The translations under genes and the position numbers were made by a program. From assembly GCF_945859685.1 (NCBI RefSeq), contig NC_079148.1:45209946-45273945 (forward strand): a DNA stretch of 64,000 nucleotides. Direction: 5' to 3'. The stretch is from Eupeodes corollae. Lineage: Eukaryota; Arthropoda; Insecta; Diptera; Syrphidae. The notes under the pieces were generated by a model. The model worked only from the letters and a program-made list of their open reading frames with translations. It made no database searches and had not been told where the DNA came from. Positions 22,576-33,844 of this stretch are shown here, piece by piece (position 1 is the stretch's first letter; the number at the start of each line of letters is the position of its first letter).

Positions 22576-22919
22576 ACTATCAATGGGTGGTACATGCATC
22601 GAGGAGACTGAACAGCTTTCAGTTCTTATGTGCAACACAAGCCATTTGTTGTGGAGTGATTACATATGTATGTGACATTGCCAAAAATTCTGCTAAGTGT
22701 TCAGGTTTTCTCCAAAAGATGCAAGAAGTTTTTTACCCCTTCTGATGTGGCTATAATTTGCTAAGTCCAAATTTAGAGGATAGTTTCCGTATTTGGGCTA
22801 GTACCCTAATAACGTATTTGAGGCTTTTGGATCAAATTCCTTCGATTTTTCTTCTTAACTATTTATTATATTTTTTTTCGCTGTTTCAGTTGTCAAATAT
22901 AATAATCAAATCTCTGAAT
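22576..22919. other. AT-rich spacer, nothing recognised
   Basis: The first 100 bp may be the 3' untranslated end of LINE-A copy 2; the rest shows no repeat or ORF of note. Confidence 0.5.
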
Positions 22920-23640
22920 TAAAAAATTAACGGTCATAGACTTTTTTACGAAATAAAGAAAATACTGCAACTACTGAAATGAGATCTCTTAAAATGATAG
23001 GAGATCGTTCTATTACCGAGACATTTTCTTCTCTTGAACACAGTCGCAAGGTCTCTTGCCTATCATTGTTGTAAAAAAATGCTCTAATAAAGTAAACAGA
23101 TGCATTCCTTCCATCAAACAATTCAATCGTAATAGCCGTAATTTTAGGAATGCTTATGAACCCAATTGACTTTTGGCCTTGAGCCCAATTTCGGACGTAC
23201 TGTTAAGTAAAAAAAATTGGGTGGCGCAACAGTCCTAGTGACTTACAACTCTCAAAAATTACTGTTTTCAAGTACTGTCAAGGATAGAGAGGACCTACAG
23301 TTCTTAAGCCGAATCCGAACGGCTGATGTGAAAGAGCACTTTTCATGACAAGAATTAATCTCGGAGAATTTTTCGATTCTCGCAAGGGGCAGTAGTAGGC
23401 AGAGATCAAACCCAAGACTTTTGGCATGACATTCCAACGGACTAACCATCATTCCGCAGCTACTACAGTACTATTAAATAGAGGGATTTTTTCCTTAGCC
23501 GCGAAACACGAATGTGGAATGCCAGGCTCAATATTTCTCACTCATTATAATGTGCAGGCAATGAAAACCAATGTGCATCGTTTTCTCATTTCTTTTATTT
23601 ATCTTAATATCATACAAAATATTCGATTTTTCAATGATTT
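22920..23640 (+). mobile_element. LINE-B copy 4 (plus strand), split by a SINE
   Basis: Left piece (about 22,980-23,209): GDRSITETFSSLEHSRKVSC, then in shifted frames a segment like NSNRNTRASRNAH. Right piece (from 23,481): GIFSLAAKHECGMP and NVQAMKTNVHRFLI, matching DSFFSRTTRMWN and NIQEFKTNVHRHLL of copy 1. The SINE at 23,210-23,467 fell between these blocks. It is the only LINE-B copy on the plus strand here and is more diverged than copies 1 and 2. Confidence 0.75.
23210..23467 (-). mobile_element. tRNA-derived SINE, copy 3
   Basis: A 258-bp reversed SINE starting with the A-rich complement of its tail and GGTGGCGCAACAGTCC. It is bracketed by GTACTGTTAAGTA (23197-23209) and GTACTATTAAATA (23468-23480), 11 of 13 bases identical. 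The head is diverged (complement of the tRNA-like part at about 23,405-23,460). Its duplication has decayed more than that of copy 2, suggesting an older insertion. Confidence 0.8.
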
Positions 23641-24284
23641 TGAGGAACGTATCCCCGTCTTCTTGGGAACAAGTAACGTCGTCCACATAAGTATCAATCA
23701 TATCCCACCTTAAAAATAACAGCACGAAAAAAAGCTGCACGAATAACTGAGGTTCAATAACACCACCATCCATCACCTGCACAGAAACGCATCAAACAGT
23801 GACACATTGAGGATTGCAAGGCTTTTCATTAATCATTCCAGGATTTTCCGAGCCCTAAGTCCGACAATCCTCTTTAAATCGTAGCTCGAAGTTGAAAATC
23901 GAACATATTAAGAAACATGATTTCCGGTGTAAATTTATATCAGGTCGATGCATTTCGAGGATCTATTCAGCAATGATAGGCTGACTTGAGTTTTTGGGCT
24001 AACTGAACTTTAAAAGCTTTACCACAAAAGTCTTTATGAAAAAAACGTTGTAATTTCGGTTGTGGAACGTCATATTTTTTAAAATCAACAAACAATTCAA
24101 GAACCAGGACTTTTGTCAACACTACAGTAACAATAATCTCAGTTAGTTTTGAGTGAATTACACGGTACCGGTTCTTCAGATCACTTAATTTGTTCTAATA
24201 GCTCAAGATTTCGCTTAAAATCCAAGGTCCCGAAAAAATATCTTACTGGCCCTATGCGAGTGCTCTAAGTTAATATATTATCTT
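23641..24284. other. AT-rich DNA, nothing recognised
   Basis: No family or ORF of note between LINE-B copy 4 and LINE fragment H. Confidence 0.5.
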
Positions 24285-24710
24285 ATAACTACTGCCTTTC
24301 GGCCTCTTCCCTTGTTCGGGAGAGGATGTTACACAGCTGTTTTCCAACGGAATGGATAATATGCATTATTCAGATCGTTGTTAAACAGAGTGGAGCTCTA
24401 TCTTCGTGACTAAAAGAATATTAGTCCCGTTTTGCCCGGCGATAATGGCATTTGCCAAGTTTTCGTCATTGAACCTAGTGAACCCGAGGTTCTTAGATCA
24501 CCACTGCGTTATGTCGTTACGCAGGCAGAAGAGGTGCTGCAGGGCTCTATTCTCCAGGTCGTGATTATTGCGAATGCTAGGATTCACCTTGTACACTTGC
24601 TGGAAAGCAGCCCCCACGGTCTCTGCTTTCTTCTGGGGATCTTGAACAACAAAGAAGTCATCGTCCAAGACGGCCGGCGCGGCGTCTCGTAGATCTATTG
24701 CTGCTATCAG
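24285..24710 (-). pseudogene. LINE-H fragment: linker and start of a reverse transcriptase
   Basis: On the minus strand: DDDFFVVQDPQKKAETVGAA, FQQVYKVNPSIRNNHDLENR, one TGA stop after NDITQW, then GFTRFNDENLANAIIAG, and in another frame NNAYYPFRWKTAV followed by PEQGKRPKGSSYKII. This order, a KAE..AAF..V linker followed by RWK.A...P..KGK....SSYR, is the usual entry into a LINE reverse transcriptase of the I/Jockey/R1 kind. It is clearly less AT-rich than its surroundings and matches no other copy in this window, so it is a separate family. Confidence 0.65.
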
Positions 24711-24884
24711 AAGTACGTCTCTGTTCTCTGTCGTTCTCTGAAGCTTAAGACAAGGAAGGTGGTTCTATGATAATTCCTCCTAAGGATCTTGTTAATTTAC
24801 GGAAACATACTCGGGTCACTACAATTAACGGCCCGAATTGTCTTGTCCCAGTACAAATTAATGTTTAATCGATAGTTTTTTTAG
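24711..24884. other. Spacer, nothing recognised
   Basis: May include more of LINE-H upstream sequence, but no motif supports this. Confidence 0.4.
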
Positions 24885-25030
24885 AAGGATAAAATTCGAA
24901 TGACTGACTTGGCTGGGTCAAGTAGAACGCATGGAAACCAATGCTCTAGCCCTTAAAGTCTTCGAATCAAAGAATCCACGCCCACAGGACAGCACAGTGG
25001 AAAGTGAACTCACCCAAGTTGAAGCTTAAG
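24885..25030 (+). mobile_element. LINE-A fragment, C-terminal coding end
   Basis: One frame reads LTWLGQVERMETNALALKVF and then STVESELTQV, matching the RLRWLGHVERM block of copy 2 and the end of copy 6 (GTGGAAAGTGACCTCACCCA at 57,806-57,825). About 145 bp; not open at its start. Confidence 0.7.
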
Positions 25031-27534
25031 TTGTCTCACTTTTGACGGGAAAGTCATTAACGAAAAACAGAAAAGGTGCTTTAGTTTTGAAAACTGTGAT
25101 TTTTGTGGAATTGTGACAGCAATTTTTGTGGAACTGTGACTGTAAAATTTTCAACATTTTTGTAGTGAATTTCAACATTATCAGTGCATTTTTTGAGCAT
25201 GTGTCTTTCCATTTTTGGTAATGGCGTAGTTTTCGGTTGTCAATTGTAAAAAGATGACAGCTTAACACGTGTGAGCTGTCAAAAATCGGGCGTTTCAAAC
25301 AGAAATCTCATTCCATAAAACACTTTATAATATAAGAAAAAAGTAAAATTTGACAGATGACAATTTAATGTTAATAATTATAAACAAAATAGAAATTGTT
25401 GTTGCTAAAAATTGATTATTTTTAAAGGACTTATCAACAATAAAAATTGTGGAAAATTCAAATTCTTCGTTTAATTTTAGGCTGTTTTTTAAGAATTGCA
25501 AAAGTCATCCCATGGTTACCACTTTCCAAAACTCAATGATCTACATTGCTATTTTTGTCTCTGTTTTTGATCAAATTAATTTGAACAAAATAAGGGCGTC
25601 AAATTATGTCGCACGATAGAAATCTAACTTTGTTCCTCTCCGTATTCGATAAGCCATTTAAGTGTGTAGGCATGAAACTATGGCAGCTATGGTTTGAGAT
25701 GTTTAAAAATTTCAATAAACAATTTATGGGAATATTTTTGGAAAACAAATTATTTTAGACGCCTGTCTCCATGGGGATAATTCCTTTATTTTGAAGTGAA
25801 ATATCGTTGATTTTTTTGTTGTGGATTTATTTAAGCCCACCAAGAATCATACGACTTATCTATAAATATCACATTATAGACACGTGCCATTTTTCTGTTT
25901 GTGTATTAAATCACAACAACAAAACATTTTATTGTCATTTTTTTCATTTGGTTTAAGACTTTGAATTCGGCTTTATTCAATGTGCACCAGTTAAAATTCA
26001 TATATCCTTTTAAGTATATTTTTTAACTCCTTTGAAATAGTAACAAAAAAAAATAAACAATGTAACCCCGTTTTTGCAAGTCATACTGTGATTTTTATAC
26101 TCTTCAGTGCACATTTCACATTTTTAAAGATGGAAAAAAGTGCGAAGAAAAGGAAGAATCTCCGGACGACTATGTTGCACCTGTGTGTAAGGGCAAACTC
26201 ATTACGACTTCAAAAGGTAGGTAAAATATTATAAGGTAGGAAACGCTGATGTGATGTTGGTAATTCTCGTTACGCGTGCAGAGGATATATCTGCACAAGG
26301 GCATTATACTTAGCACGAGTATAGACTTCATTTTCTCGTGTTTTCCTCAAAAAAAAAAAAATACATTCAAACTGGAAAACCAAAAAGAAGGGTGTTTTTT
26401 TCTCTCTGTTGTATTACATGCTATGGTAGATTTTTGTGTTCATTTAATATTGTATGTAGTTTGATAGATCTTATTTGGGCGAGGGGATAAAGTATTTTAT
26501 TAATAGGATGTAGTAGCTTGGCTATAAGCTCATATGAATCATCCTATCTGGTATATCTATACCTATCCTAACCTACCTACCATTTCATCCAGTTCAATGC
26601 ACACATTATAATATCCTGACACGAGTGCTATGGAATAAGAGGGGTTGTTGTGTTGTTGCAAACAAAAATAAATAAATAGAAAAAATGAAATAAAACAAAC
26701 GTGTGGTTGGAAGCGACCACACCAACGACAAAAAAAAAAAGAAAACTTCAACTTTTTTTAGAAGAAAAAAATCTCATTTGCTATAAATAATGATTTTTGC
26801 ATTCCAAATGAGATGTGCAAGTTGACATTAATGTTCAGAGAGGGAGCTAGTGATGTGGTCTTGTTATGGTTATGGTTTTTTTTGTTTTTTGTTTTTTTGA
26901 TTGGATATGACAGCAAACAAAATTAGGGACATGTAGATCTTACTTTGTGCGTTTGTTTTGTATTTAATGTGATGGTCATACAGGGGGTTTCTGAGTAAGA
27001 TACTAAATTAAATGGAAATGAAAGGTTGTCCGAATTATTTGAAAGATTTTTTGATTTGTGTATTGATTTACATGTAAAGTGTTGGCAACCCTAAGGGTAG
27101 AAATATACTTAGTGATAATGAAAGTTCTCACACACTGCTACGATTTTGAATTTTCTTTGTGTCTTGAATTCTGTATTTCAAGACACTGTTTACTTGAACT
27201 TAATACTGCATACCAATAACGCTGTATGAACAAAAAAAATGTATGTATTACGACTGTATCTCCAAATAAGTCATCACAAAATCTTGTATCTTTAGAAAAT
27301 GTGTTTTTGATAGTTCTGTTTTTTTTCTAACTATCTGTAGAAATAAAAGCCAGCACTTGATTTAATGTATTTGTTTTAAATAGACAAATGTTGAATAAAA
27401 ATTCAATTGAAAATCATACAGAGGGTGCTTAATAAATAAATAAATAAATGCAACTAATAATTACAACAAACTTAAAAAACATCAGTATCTAAAAGAAAAA
27501 CAAAGAGTGGAAATATTGCAGTGCGCAGTGTCCT
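25031..27534. other. AT-rich DNA, largely unique
   Basis: No transposon recognised. A possible short exon lies at 26108-26216. A tandem AATA/AAAT run is at 27431-27449. The region 26,470-26,960 has CTACC-type and GGTTATG-type simple sequence. The remaining open frames are short. Confidence 0.55.
26108..26216 (+). other. Possible internal exon (109 bp)
   Basis: Bounded by a pyrimidine-rich acceptor (TTTTTATACTCTTCAG ending 26107) and a good donor (AAAAG then GTAGGT from 26217). Read from its first base it is open for 36 codons: CTFHIFKDGKKC, EEKEESPDDY, VAPVCKGKLITTSK. The three cysteines and the YVAPVC segment faintly recall secreted cysteine-rich or Kazal-like domains, but this is not a firm match. 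A second frame is also open, so the coding frame is uncertain. The local base composition (about 39% GC by hand count) is higher than the flanks. Confidence 0.3.
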
Positions 27535-28805
27535 AGCTACGATATTCAAATTATCCTGGGCGATTTAAATGCCAAGCTAGGAAGGGAAGACATTTTTTGT
27601 GGAATCATCGGGAACAACAGCCTGCACAACAACACTTTCGACAACGGATTCAGGCTCATAGATTTTGCTATGGGTGAAACATCATTGTAGCTAGTACGCG
27701 TTTTCCGCACCTCAAAATCCACAAAGGAACTTGGATTTCTTCAAATCAATCTACCGTCAGCCAGATTGAGAATATTGCTATCGACGTCAGACACGCTTAA
27801 AGCATCATGGATGTACGAACTTTCCGAGGAGCTAACATCGACTCGGACCACTTGATCGTTGTAGCCAAGGTAGCACTTCGGATTTCCAGACAAAACAGGA
27901 AAGTGCTGGGAGAACGTACAACGTCAAACGGCTACAATCGCCAGAGAGCGCCAAATCCTTTTCCGAACGAGTTACAAGTAACCTCTCTCGAAGTTCTCTG
28001 CCGCCAACCCAATGTATGGAAAACCAGTGGCAACATTGCCAAGATGCAATCAGAGAAGCTGCCTCTGATGTGCTGGGTTTTAAACAGCAACCAACAAGGA
28101 ACCCCTGGTTTGATGAGGAATGTCGGCAGGCAAATGCAGCCAAACAACAGGCACGCAAAGCGGCGCTGCGAAAAAGGACGAGAGCTGCTCATGAGCTCTA
28201 TGAGCAGAAGAGGCGTGAGTAACGCCGACTTCCCAGAAGATAAAAGAGAGGGCACGAGAAGCGTGCCGTGCAAGATGTTGAAAACTTAAAAGCAGGAATG
28301 AAGTTCGAAAGTTTTATGAACAGGTGAAACGAAATTCACAGGTACATAAACCTAGAACCGAAGGCTGCAAAGAAGAAGGTGGAAACATCATAGTGGAACC
28401 GCAGTTAACGCTGAGGATATGGAAGGACCACTTCTGCAGACTGTATAACGACGACGACGAACTGAATTCCGCTGTCAGGCAGGATGATCCATTCAACATA
28501 GACGACGAAAGCCAACAATCCTGTCCTCCCGACTTAGACGAAGTAAAGATTACCATATCTAAGCTGAATTCTAATAAAGCCGCTGGAGCGGATGGCTTGA
28601 ATACCGAGCTCTTTAAAGCAGCTGGAGATAAGTTGGTTGGGAGCATGCACCAACTTAACTGTAAGATATAGTCGGAAGAAAGCATGCCCGATGAATGGAA
28701 CCTCAGTATTGTTTGCCCGATACTGAAAAAAGAGACTGCACCAACTTTCGAGTAATAAACCTACTTAACATCGCCTATAAAATCTTCTCTGCTGTAATAT
28801 GTGAA
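27535..28805 (+). mobile_element. LINE-A copy 4: endonuclease end to start of reverse transcriptase
   Basis: 5'-truncated in the endonuclease (QIILGDLNAKLGRED, near 27,545) and cut at 28,805 within the reverse transcriptase, where repeat D begins in mid-codon. Matches the other LINE-A copies throughout. Confidence 0.85.
27540..28671 (+). pseudogene. LINE-A endonuclease/linker/RT start, frameshifted
   Basis: The endonuclease end is readable as LGDLNAKLGRED, NGFRLIDFAMG and, from 27,807, MDVRTFRGANIDSDHLIVVA, whose SDH holds the catalytic histidine. The frame then shifts to ENQWQHCQDAIREAASDVLG and NPWFDEECRQANAAK (28,016-28,222), the conserved linker. From 28,324 the next frame reads EPQLTLRIWKDHFCRLYN and KITISKLNSNKAAGADGLNT, the entry into the reverse transcriptase, ending at a stop after HQLNCKI. 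At least three breaks. Confidence 0.8.
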
Positions 28806-29840
28806 AGTTCGTCCGTACGTTCCCGACGTTTTTTCGTCGTCCATAGCTCAAGAACCAGAAGAGATATCTATTTCAAATAAATTTTGTTATACAGATATTA
28901 AGGCAGAAAGATGCATAAAGGGCTCTCAAGAAAATTGCGTGGGCGGTTTTTTTACCATAGCAGTTTCAAAAAAAGGTGAAAATGTTGGTTAACCCTAAAT
29001 ATCTTACGAACCAAAAACGCTAGAGACTTGGATTAAATTTTATATAATAAATTGTAACGTGATGTCAAAGAAGTATATTTTTTGAAAAAAAAACTATTTA
29101 ACGGTATTTTTATAAATCAAAAAAAATGAAAAAAAAATTTGTCACCTCCAAAATTTAAGACTAAAATATGATTTCATCTCCAAAATAATTTTGTGCAACA
29201 AAAAATAATGTTTTTGACATCTGTTAAGTTTTGAGAAAAATCGAATTGACAGTTTTTTTTTTTTTTAAAAAAAATCTAAAAAAAACATTGCTCAAAGTTG
29301 GTAAAAATATTCGACTCAAATATCTTTTCAAAACTTTGAGATATTGGCTTTAATTTACTTTTATCTTTCAAAAAATATTGTTGTCAACATTCAGTAAAAT
29401 TTTGAAAAAAATCCAATTGACAGTTTTTGTACAAAATATTAAAAACCTAAAAAAATTAACAAAAGTTGGTAAAAATTGATTTTCGACTCAAATACCTTTT
29501 CAAAAATTTGAAATATTGGCTTCAAAATAATTTTATCTCATTAGAAATATTTGTCAACATTCGATAAAATTTTGAAAAAAATCAAATTGACAGTTTTTTT
29601 TAACAAAATAAAACTCTAAAAAAAAACAATACTAAAACTTGGTAAAAATTTACTTTCGACTCAAATAGCTTTTCAAAAATTAAAGATATTGGCTTCAAAC
29701 TTATTTTATTTCACCGAAAATATTGTTTTCGATATTCAGTAATTTTTATATAAAAACCCAAAAGTCCGTTTTTTCATAAAAATAAAATCTACAGACGGGA
29801 TAGGAAGTTATCAATGTGGGTCCCAGTCTCTTTTTTTATA
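28806..29840 (+). repeat. Dispersed repeat D, copy 3
   Basis: Begins within D (GTTCGTCCGTACGTTCCCGA, AGCTCAAGAACCAGAAGAGA), lacking the first 140 bp or so. Unit landmarks (TTGGTAAAAAT and GACAGTTTTT) recur to about 29,700. The end is ACAGACGGGATAGGAAGTTA followed by TCAATGTGGGTCCCAGTCTC, the complement of the left ends of copies 2 and 5. It directly follows the broken LINE-A copy 4. Confidence 0.78.
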
Positions 29841-30588
29841 ATAAGTTTGCACGATGTGCAAAAGTTGTTCAGGAGTTTGTTTATTCATTACGGAATGAAC
29901 ACTTTCATAAATAAATCAAGTGACATCTGTCAAAAAGACCAAATTCGAAAAAAGCATTCTCAGATTGCCGTTACATACGTCTTTACGTCTTTTCTTTGCA
30001 ATATATTCAATAAAAATACAACAATGTAGTTTTTAAAAATCGAGCTGAGTGCATTTTCGTTCTGTATTTTGACTTCATAAAATGAAGAAAAAAACTCAAA
30101 GTTGTATTTGAAGCTGAAAAGTTCAATTCTTAAAACTTTCTTATGTCTTTAGAAATAAATAAACTCGAATAAAATCGCTTAAAAACCTTATGCTGAATGT
30201 AGGGTTGCAGAGAGATAAAATAGTTGTTTTTTCTGTAATCATACGATTTACAACTAAAATTAAAATTTAAATAAAATTTTCGTGTTTTGAATGTAAAAAT
30301 ATGTTATTTTGTTCATACACCTTACGATTTCATAAATTTGTATATTACTGTTGTCTCCAAAACTTACCTGAAAGAAAAAAGAAGAAAATGTTTTTAAAAA
30401 AATGCATTTTTTTTGTTTAAATAAAAATCAGAAAAATAAAATAAACATTAATTTTTTAAAATAAAAACATAAACATTTTTACTGGAACTTATTAGGATAA
30501 ATTATTTAAGACCAAGTGGCACAAAATGTATCAGTCTTTCGGAAAATGTTAAAATTTGTGGAAATAACGTCATATTTAATGTTATTAA
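29841..30588. other. AT-rich DNA, nothing recognised
   Basis: Very AT-rich, no ORF or repeat of note. Confidence 0.5.
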
Positions 30589-30712
30589 GCATTATTAAGC
30601 GAAGAATTGGTAGGGAGCATGAACCAACTCATCTGCAAGCATGCCCGATGAGTATTGAGATATACACAACCGCTGAAATCAAGCGAAGAATAACTCTTTT
30701 CGTCGAGACTTA
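30589..30712 (+). mobile_element. LINE-A scrap with large internal deletions
   Basis: Reads ELVGSMNQLICK, then SMPDE, then TSAEIKRRITLF-like residues, which are far apart in the full element. About 125 bp survive. Confidence 0.65.
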
Positions 30713-30724
30713 AGGTGGGTGTCC

Positions 30725-31075
30725 ATTTGAGAGAGCACCCGTAATTTGTCCGAAAAATCATCTTAGTGACGAAGCACATTTTTGGATGAATGGTTATGTT
30801 AACAAGCCCAATTGCTGTATATGGGACGACACCAACCCACGCGAGGTTAACCAGGTAATAATGCATCTTCAAAAAGTTACCCTCTGGCGGCGTTCTTGGT
30901 CCGTACTTTTTTGATTACGACATAAGTGATGCATCACCATCAACATCGAGCGATACATAACGACGATAACTAATTTCTTATAGCCCAAATATGGTCCCAG
31001 CAAGACGTTGGCGCTAAGTGCCAACCAGCAAACGCCACGACACATCTACTCGCCCTTATTGCAAACCACTATACA
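30725..31075 (+). pseudogene. Mariner-type transposase relic
   Basis: One frame gives LSDEAHFWMNGYVNKPNCCI followed by WDDTNPREVNQVIMHLQKVT, very like the first-aspartate region of the intact DD41D protein. After a frame change come traces of GPYFFDYD and a NIERY segment; the second-aspartate region is only a trace (ALSANQQTPRH). No inverted ends found. It lies directly after the LINE-A scrap. Confidence 0.72.
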
Positions 31076-33844
31076 ATTTAAACTTTTAGAGCAGGAGATG
31101 TAATGGTCTAGTAAACAGTTAGGAATTTAAAAAAATAGATCCGTTTAAGAGTATTTGCTTTGTTTATTTTCACGAACTGACCGTTTGTAGGCCTGTTTGG
31201 ATGCTCGTTTTTAAACAAAATTTAATTAACACTTAACTAGTTAGCTAAGTTTTAAAACTTTGTACTCCCTTAGTAGACTGTAAGTCAATAAGTTCTTTTA
31301 AATCTTGCGACATAGTTTTTTGTGCTACTTTATGAAAATACTATTTTTTGAGCATCAGTGCTAAGCCTTTTTTAAATATGAATTAAAAAAATCATTGTTT
31401 ATATAGGTATCTATATATTTCCGTATCCAAGGTTATCCCAAGTAGATCACTTTCATACATTTGAGTTCTTAATTAGCATCTAATTATAATTTACACTCAA
31501 TACTTATATTCCTATTTTTAATTTTTTCTATTGAACATCTTCTTAATCAGTTCAAATTAGTTTGTTAAACTTCTAAAAGTTTTATGTGTTTGAAATGTTT
31601 TGTTTAATAAAAATGTGTTTGTTGAATTTTAGTTTACAACCACAAAACTTCAAAGTCACTAAATTAAAACAAAAACAAAATCTATTTAAATCGAATTTAA
31701 CAATGGAATGCAATCCCTATCAAATGAAAATATCTCTGAAGCCTTTTAACTTTTAATTCCAAGAGTTTCTTTAACCAAAAACTAGTTAGGTCGGGTAGAT
31801 ACCTTTAAGTACATTTTAGTCCTACACAGAAAGGATAAACCTTACCACAAAACTATTCTCAAAGGGAAAACAAATAAAAATTCACAAAATCTATTTCTCA
31901 AAAAAAAAAAAAGAAAAAAGACCACATCAAAGGTCTAAAACCCCATCAACAGCAACAAAAATAAACGTAGTCCTTCTCGATGTCGTCAGTAGAAAGATTA
32001 AGCCCTTCAGTGGATATTTACATGGCAACAAAAAGAGAAGACTTTTTTGTGATAAAATCCTTAGATAGGTTTCCAACAGTATATCAGGTCCTTGAAGTTT
32101 CAATAATAAGGAGATACTCTATCTAGATACATTTACTTATAAATATCTTTCTGAACGGGGGATGACGGCGAGCAGTGCCGATGATAATATTGATGTTGAT
32201 GTTCAACGTCAATAATGATGTTGATGGATAATACACCTGATGCGTCATGCGTTTCAACTTTCAGAAAACGATGATAGCGAGCGAACAAACACGCCAAATG
32301 GATAAGATATTATATCTATATGTTTAGTTACATTTACATAAATATTTATGTACCTACCTACTTTTTTTCTCAAATTTAATTCAGCCTGAAACCAACTACT
32401 ATACAGATAGTACCTTTCCCACTCGTAGAATGTACATCCCTTAAAATTCATTTTCGATAATCATACAAATGAATTTTACAACATTTCACCATGTACGAGT
32501 AAGTATATATGTATATACCTTAGTAAATATTCCTGATAGATACGTCAAGTATGCAGATGATGGGAATGTCAAAATGAAAATTAATGGAAAGTATATGGAT
32601 ACCTATCCACCTGGTATAAGGATAGAAGGTAGGTAGGTAAGGTATGTAGTCAGTCGCCACGCCGAGCCGCCACTGCCATCTCTATCGTCGGTCGTCGTCA
32701 CATCTTTGCCAGTTCGAAGGTTATCTGTTTTGGTATATTTAATTTATTCACCCATCAATATGAGTGTAATATTTACAGGTACCCACACGTTTTTTGTACA
32801 ATCTACCTAAATATATATTTTCTCATATGTACTCTATAGGTACATACATACATACATATATACCAATAGCAGGTTCAAGTACCAAAAGTCAGGATTTATT
32901 TCACCACTTTGCAAGTTTTAATAATGAGATCATAAATTTTTCTTTTGGCTTTTTTGCAGGTGGGCTGGGGGATGTTTTTAAGTTTTTTTTTATTTTTTTT
33001 CAAATCAAGAGCAAAGTTGATACGTGTTTGGAAAGTGATGACTTTATAATGTTTTTGATATATTAAACCAACAAAAAAAAAACAAGGCTTTAAAATTTAG
33101 GACGTGAATTAGTCTGCAAATGTCATGGTGGAAAAATAGGGAGGTTTAATTTTATGTAAAATTAAAACAATTAACCATCAAAACAGTGTTGGAAAAGTGT
33201 GTACTTTGGATTATGAATATATTATATTTGTAAACTTTTTAACATAAAAACATCATCGACCTAAATAACATTTTTCAAATAATCACTGATTTTTGATACT
33301 TTTACCAGGATGAAGTTCTGTCTCATTTTATTCATATTTAAACCATTGGGCTTTTAACAATAAGGAATATTAAAAAAAACATCAAGAACTATATACATAT
33401 AATTGTTCAATAATTGGTTTTTATTTAACGGAGGGCAGAAAAGGTTTTTAAAAATATTTGTCTTATTATATTTACAATTTAAAAATCGACTAAGAAAATT
33501 GTCAATGGATTTTTTTTGTATTCAATTCGTAGAGTTAGGTGTTTTATTTTCTTAGTTGTTTAAATAAATAAAAAACCCTTAAATGTTCAGATTCTAATGT
33601 TTTAAAAATTGTTACTTTTATGACGGAATTTCTCAAGATACTTTTTAAAGAATTTTTTAAAGCTACAAACAAGGTCCTTACATTGTTTTCTTTAAAAGTT
33701 ACTTCACTTTGAAGATTTAAATATCCGCTCTTAAGCGATTTCTGGGAGATTTCCAGAAAGCGCTTGAAAATTACGATGTTCAAATGGTAGATATATGCAT
33801 TCAATAGGACAGAAGCGTCCACAGATTTTTCTCAAAACCAACCT
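31076..33844. other. AT-rich DNA, largely unique
   Basis: No transposon family recognised. Contains ACAT repeats at about 32,840-32,862 and a distinctly GC-rich patch at 32,645-32,730 listed separately. A long A-rich segment lies at 31,870-31,960. Confidence 0.55.
32645..32730. promoter_or_regulatory. GC-rich patch with initiator-like sequence
   Basis: An 86-bp patch (AGTCAGTCGCCACGCCGAGC, then a CGTCGGTCGTCGTC run) stands out in very AT-rich DNA. TCAGTC fits the fly initiator consensus, but no TATA or downstream element is placed correctly around it. It could be a promoter/5' exon, another conserved element or a chance patch. Confidence 0.15.

Noticed and set aside
24432..24692. 86-codon plus-strand ORF
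   Set aside because: The minus strand of the same stretch reads as a LINE linker; the plus frame is its shadow.
27832..28273. Minus-strand ORFs of 108 and 113 codons
   Set aside because: Shadows of LINE-A copy 4 coding on the plus strand.
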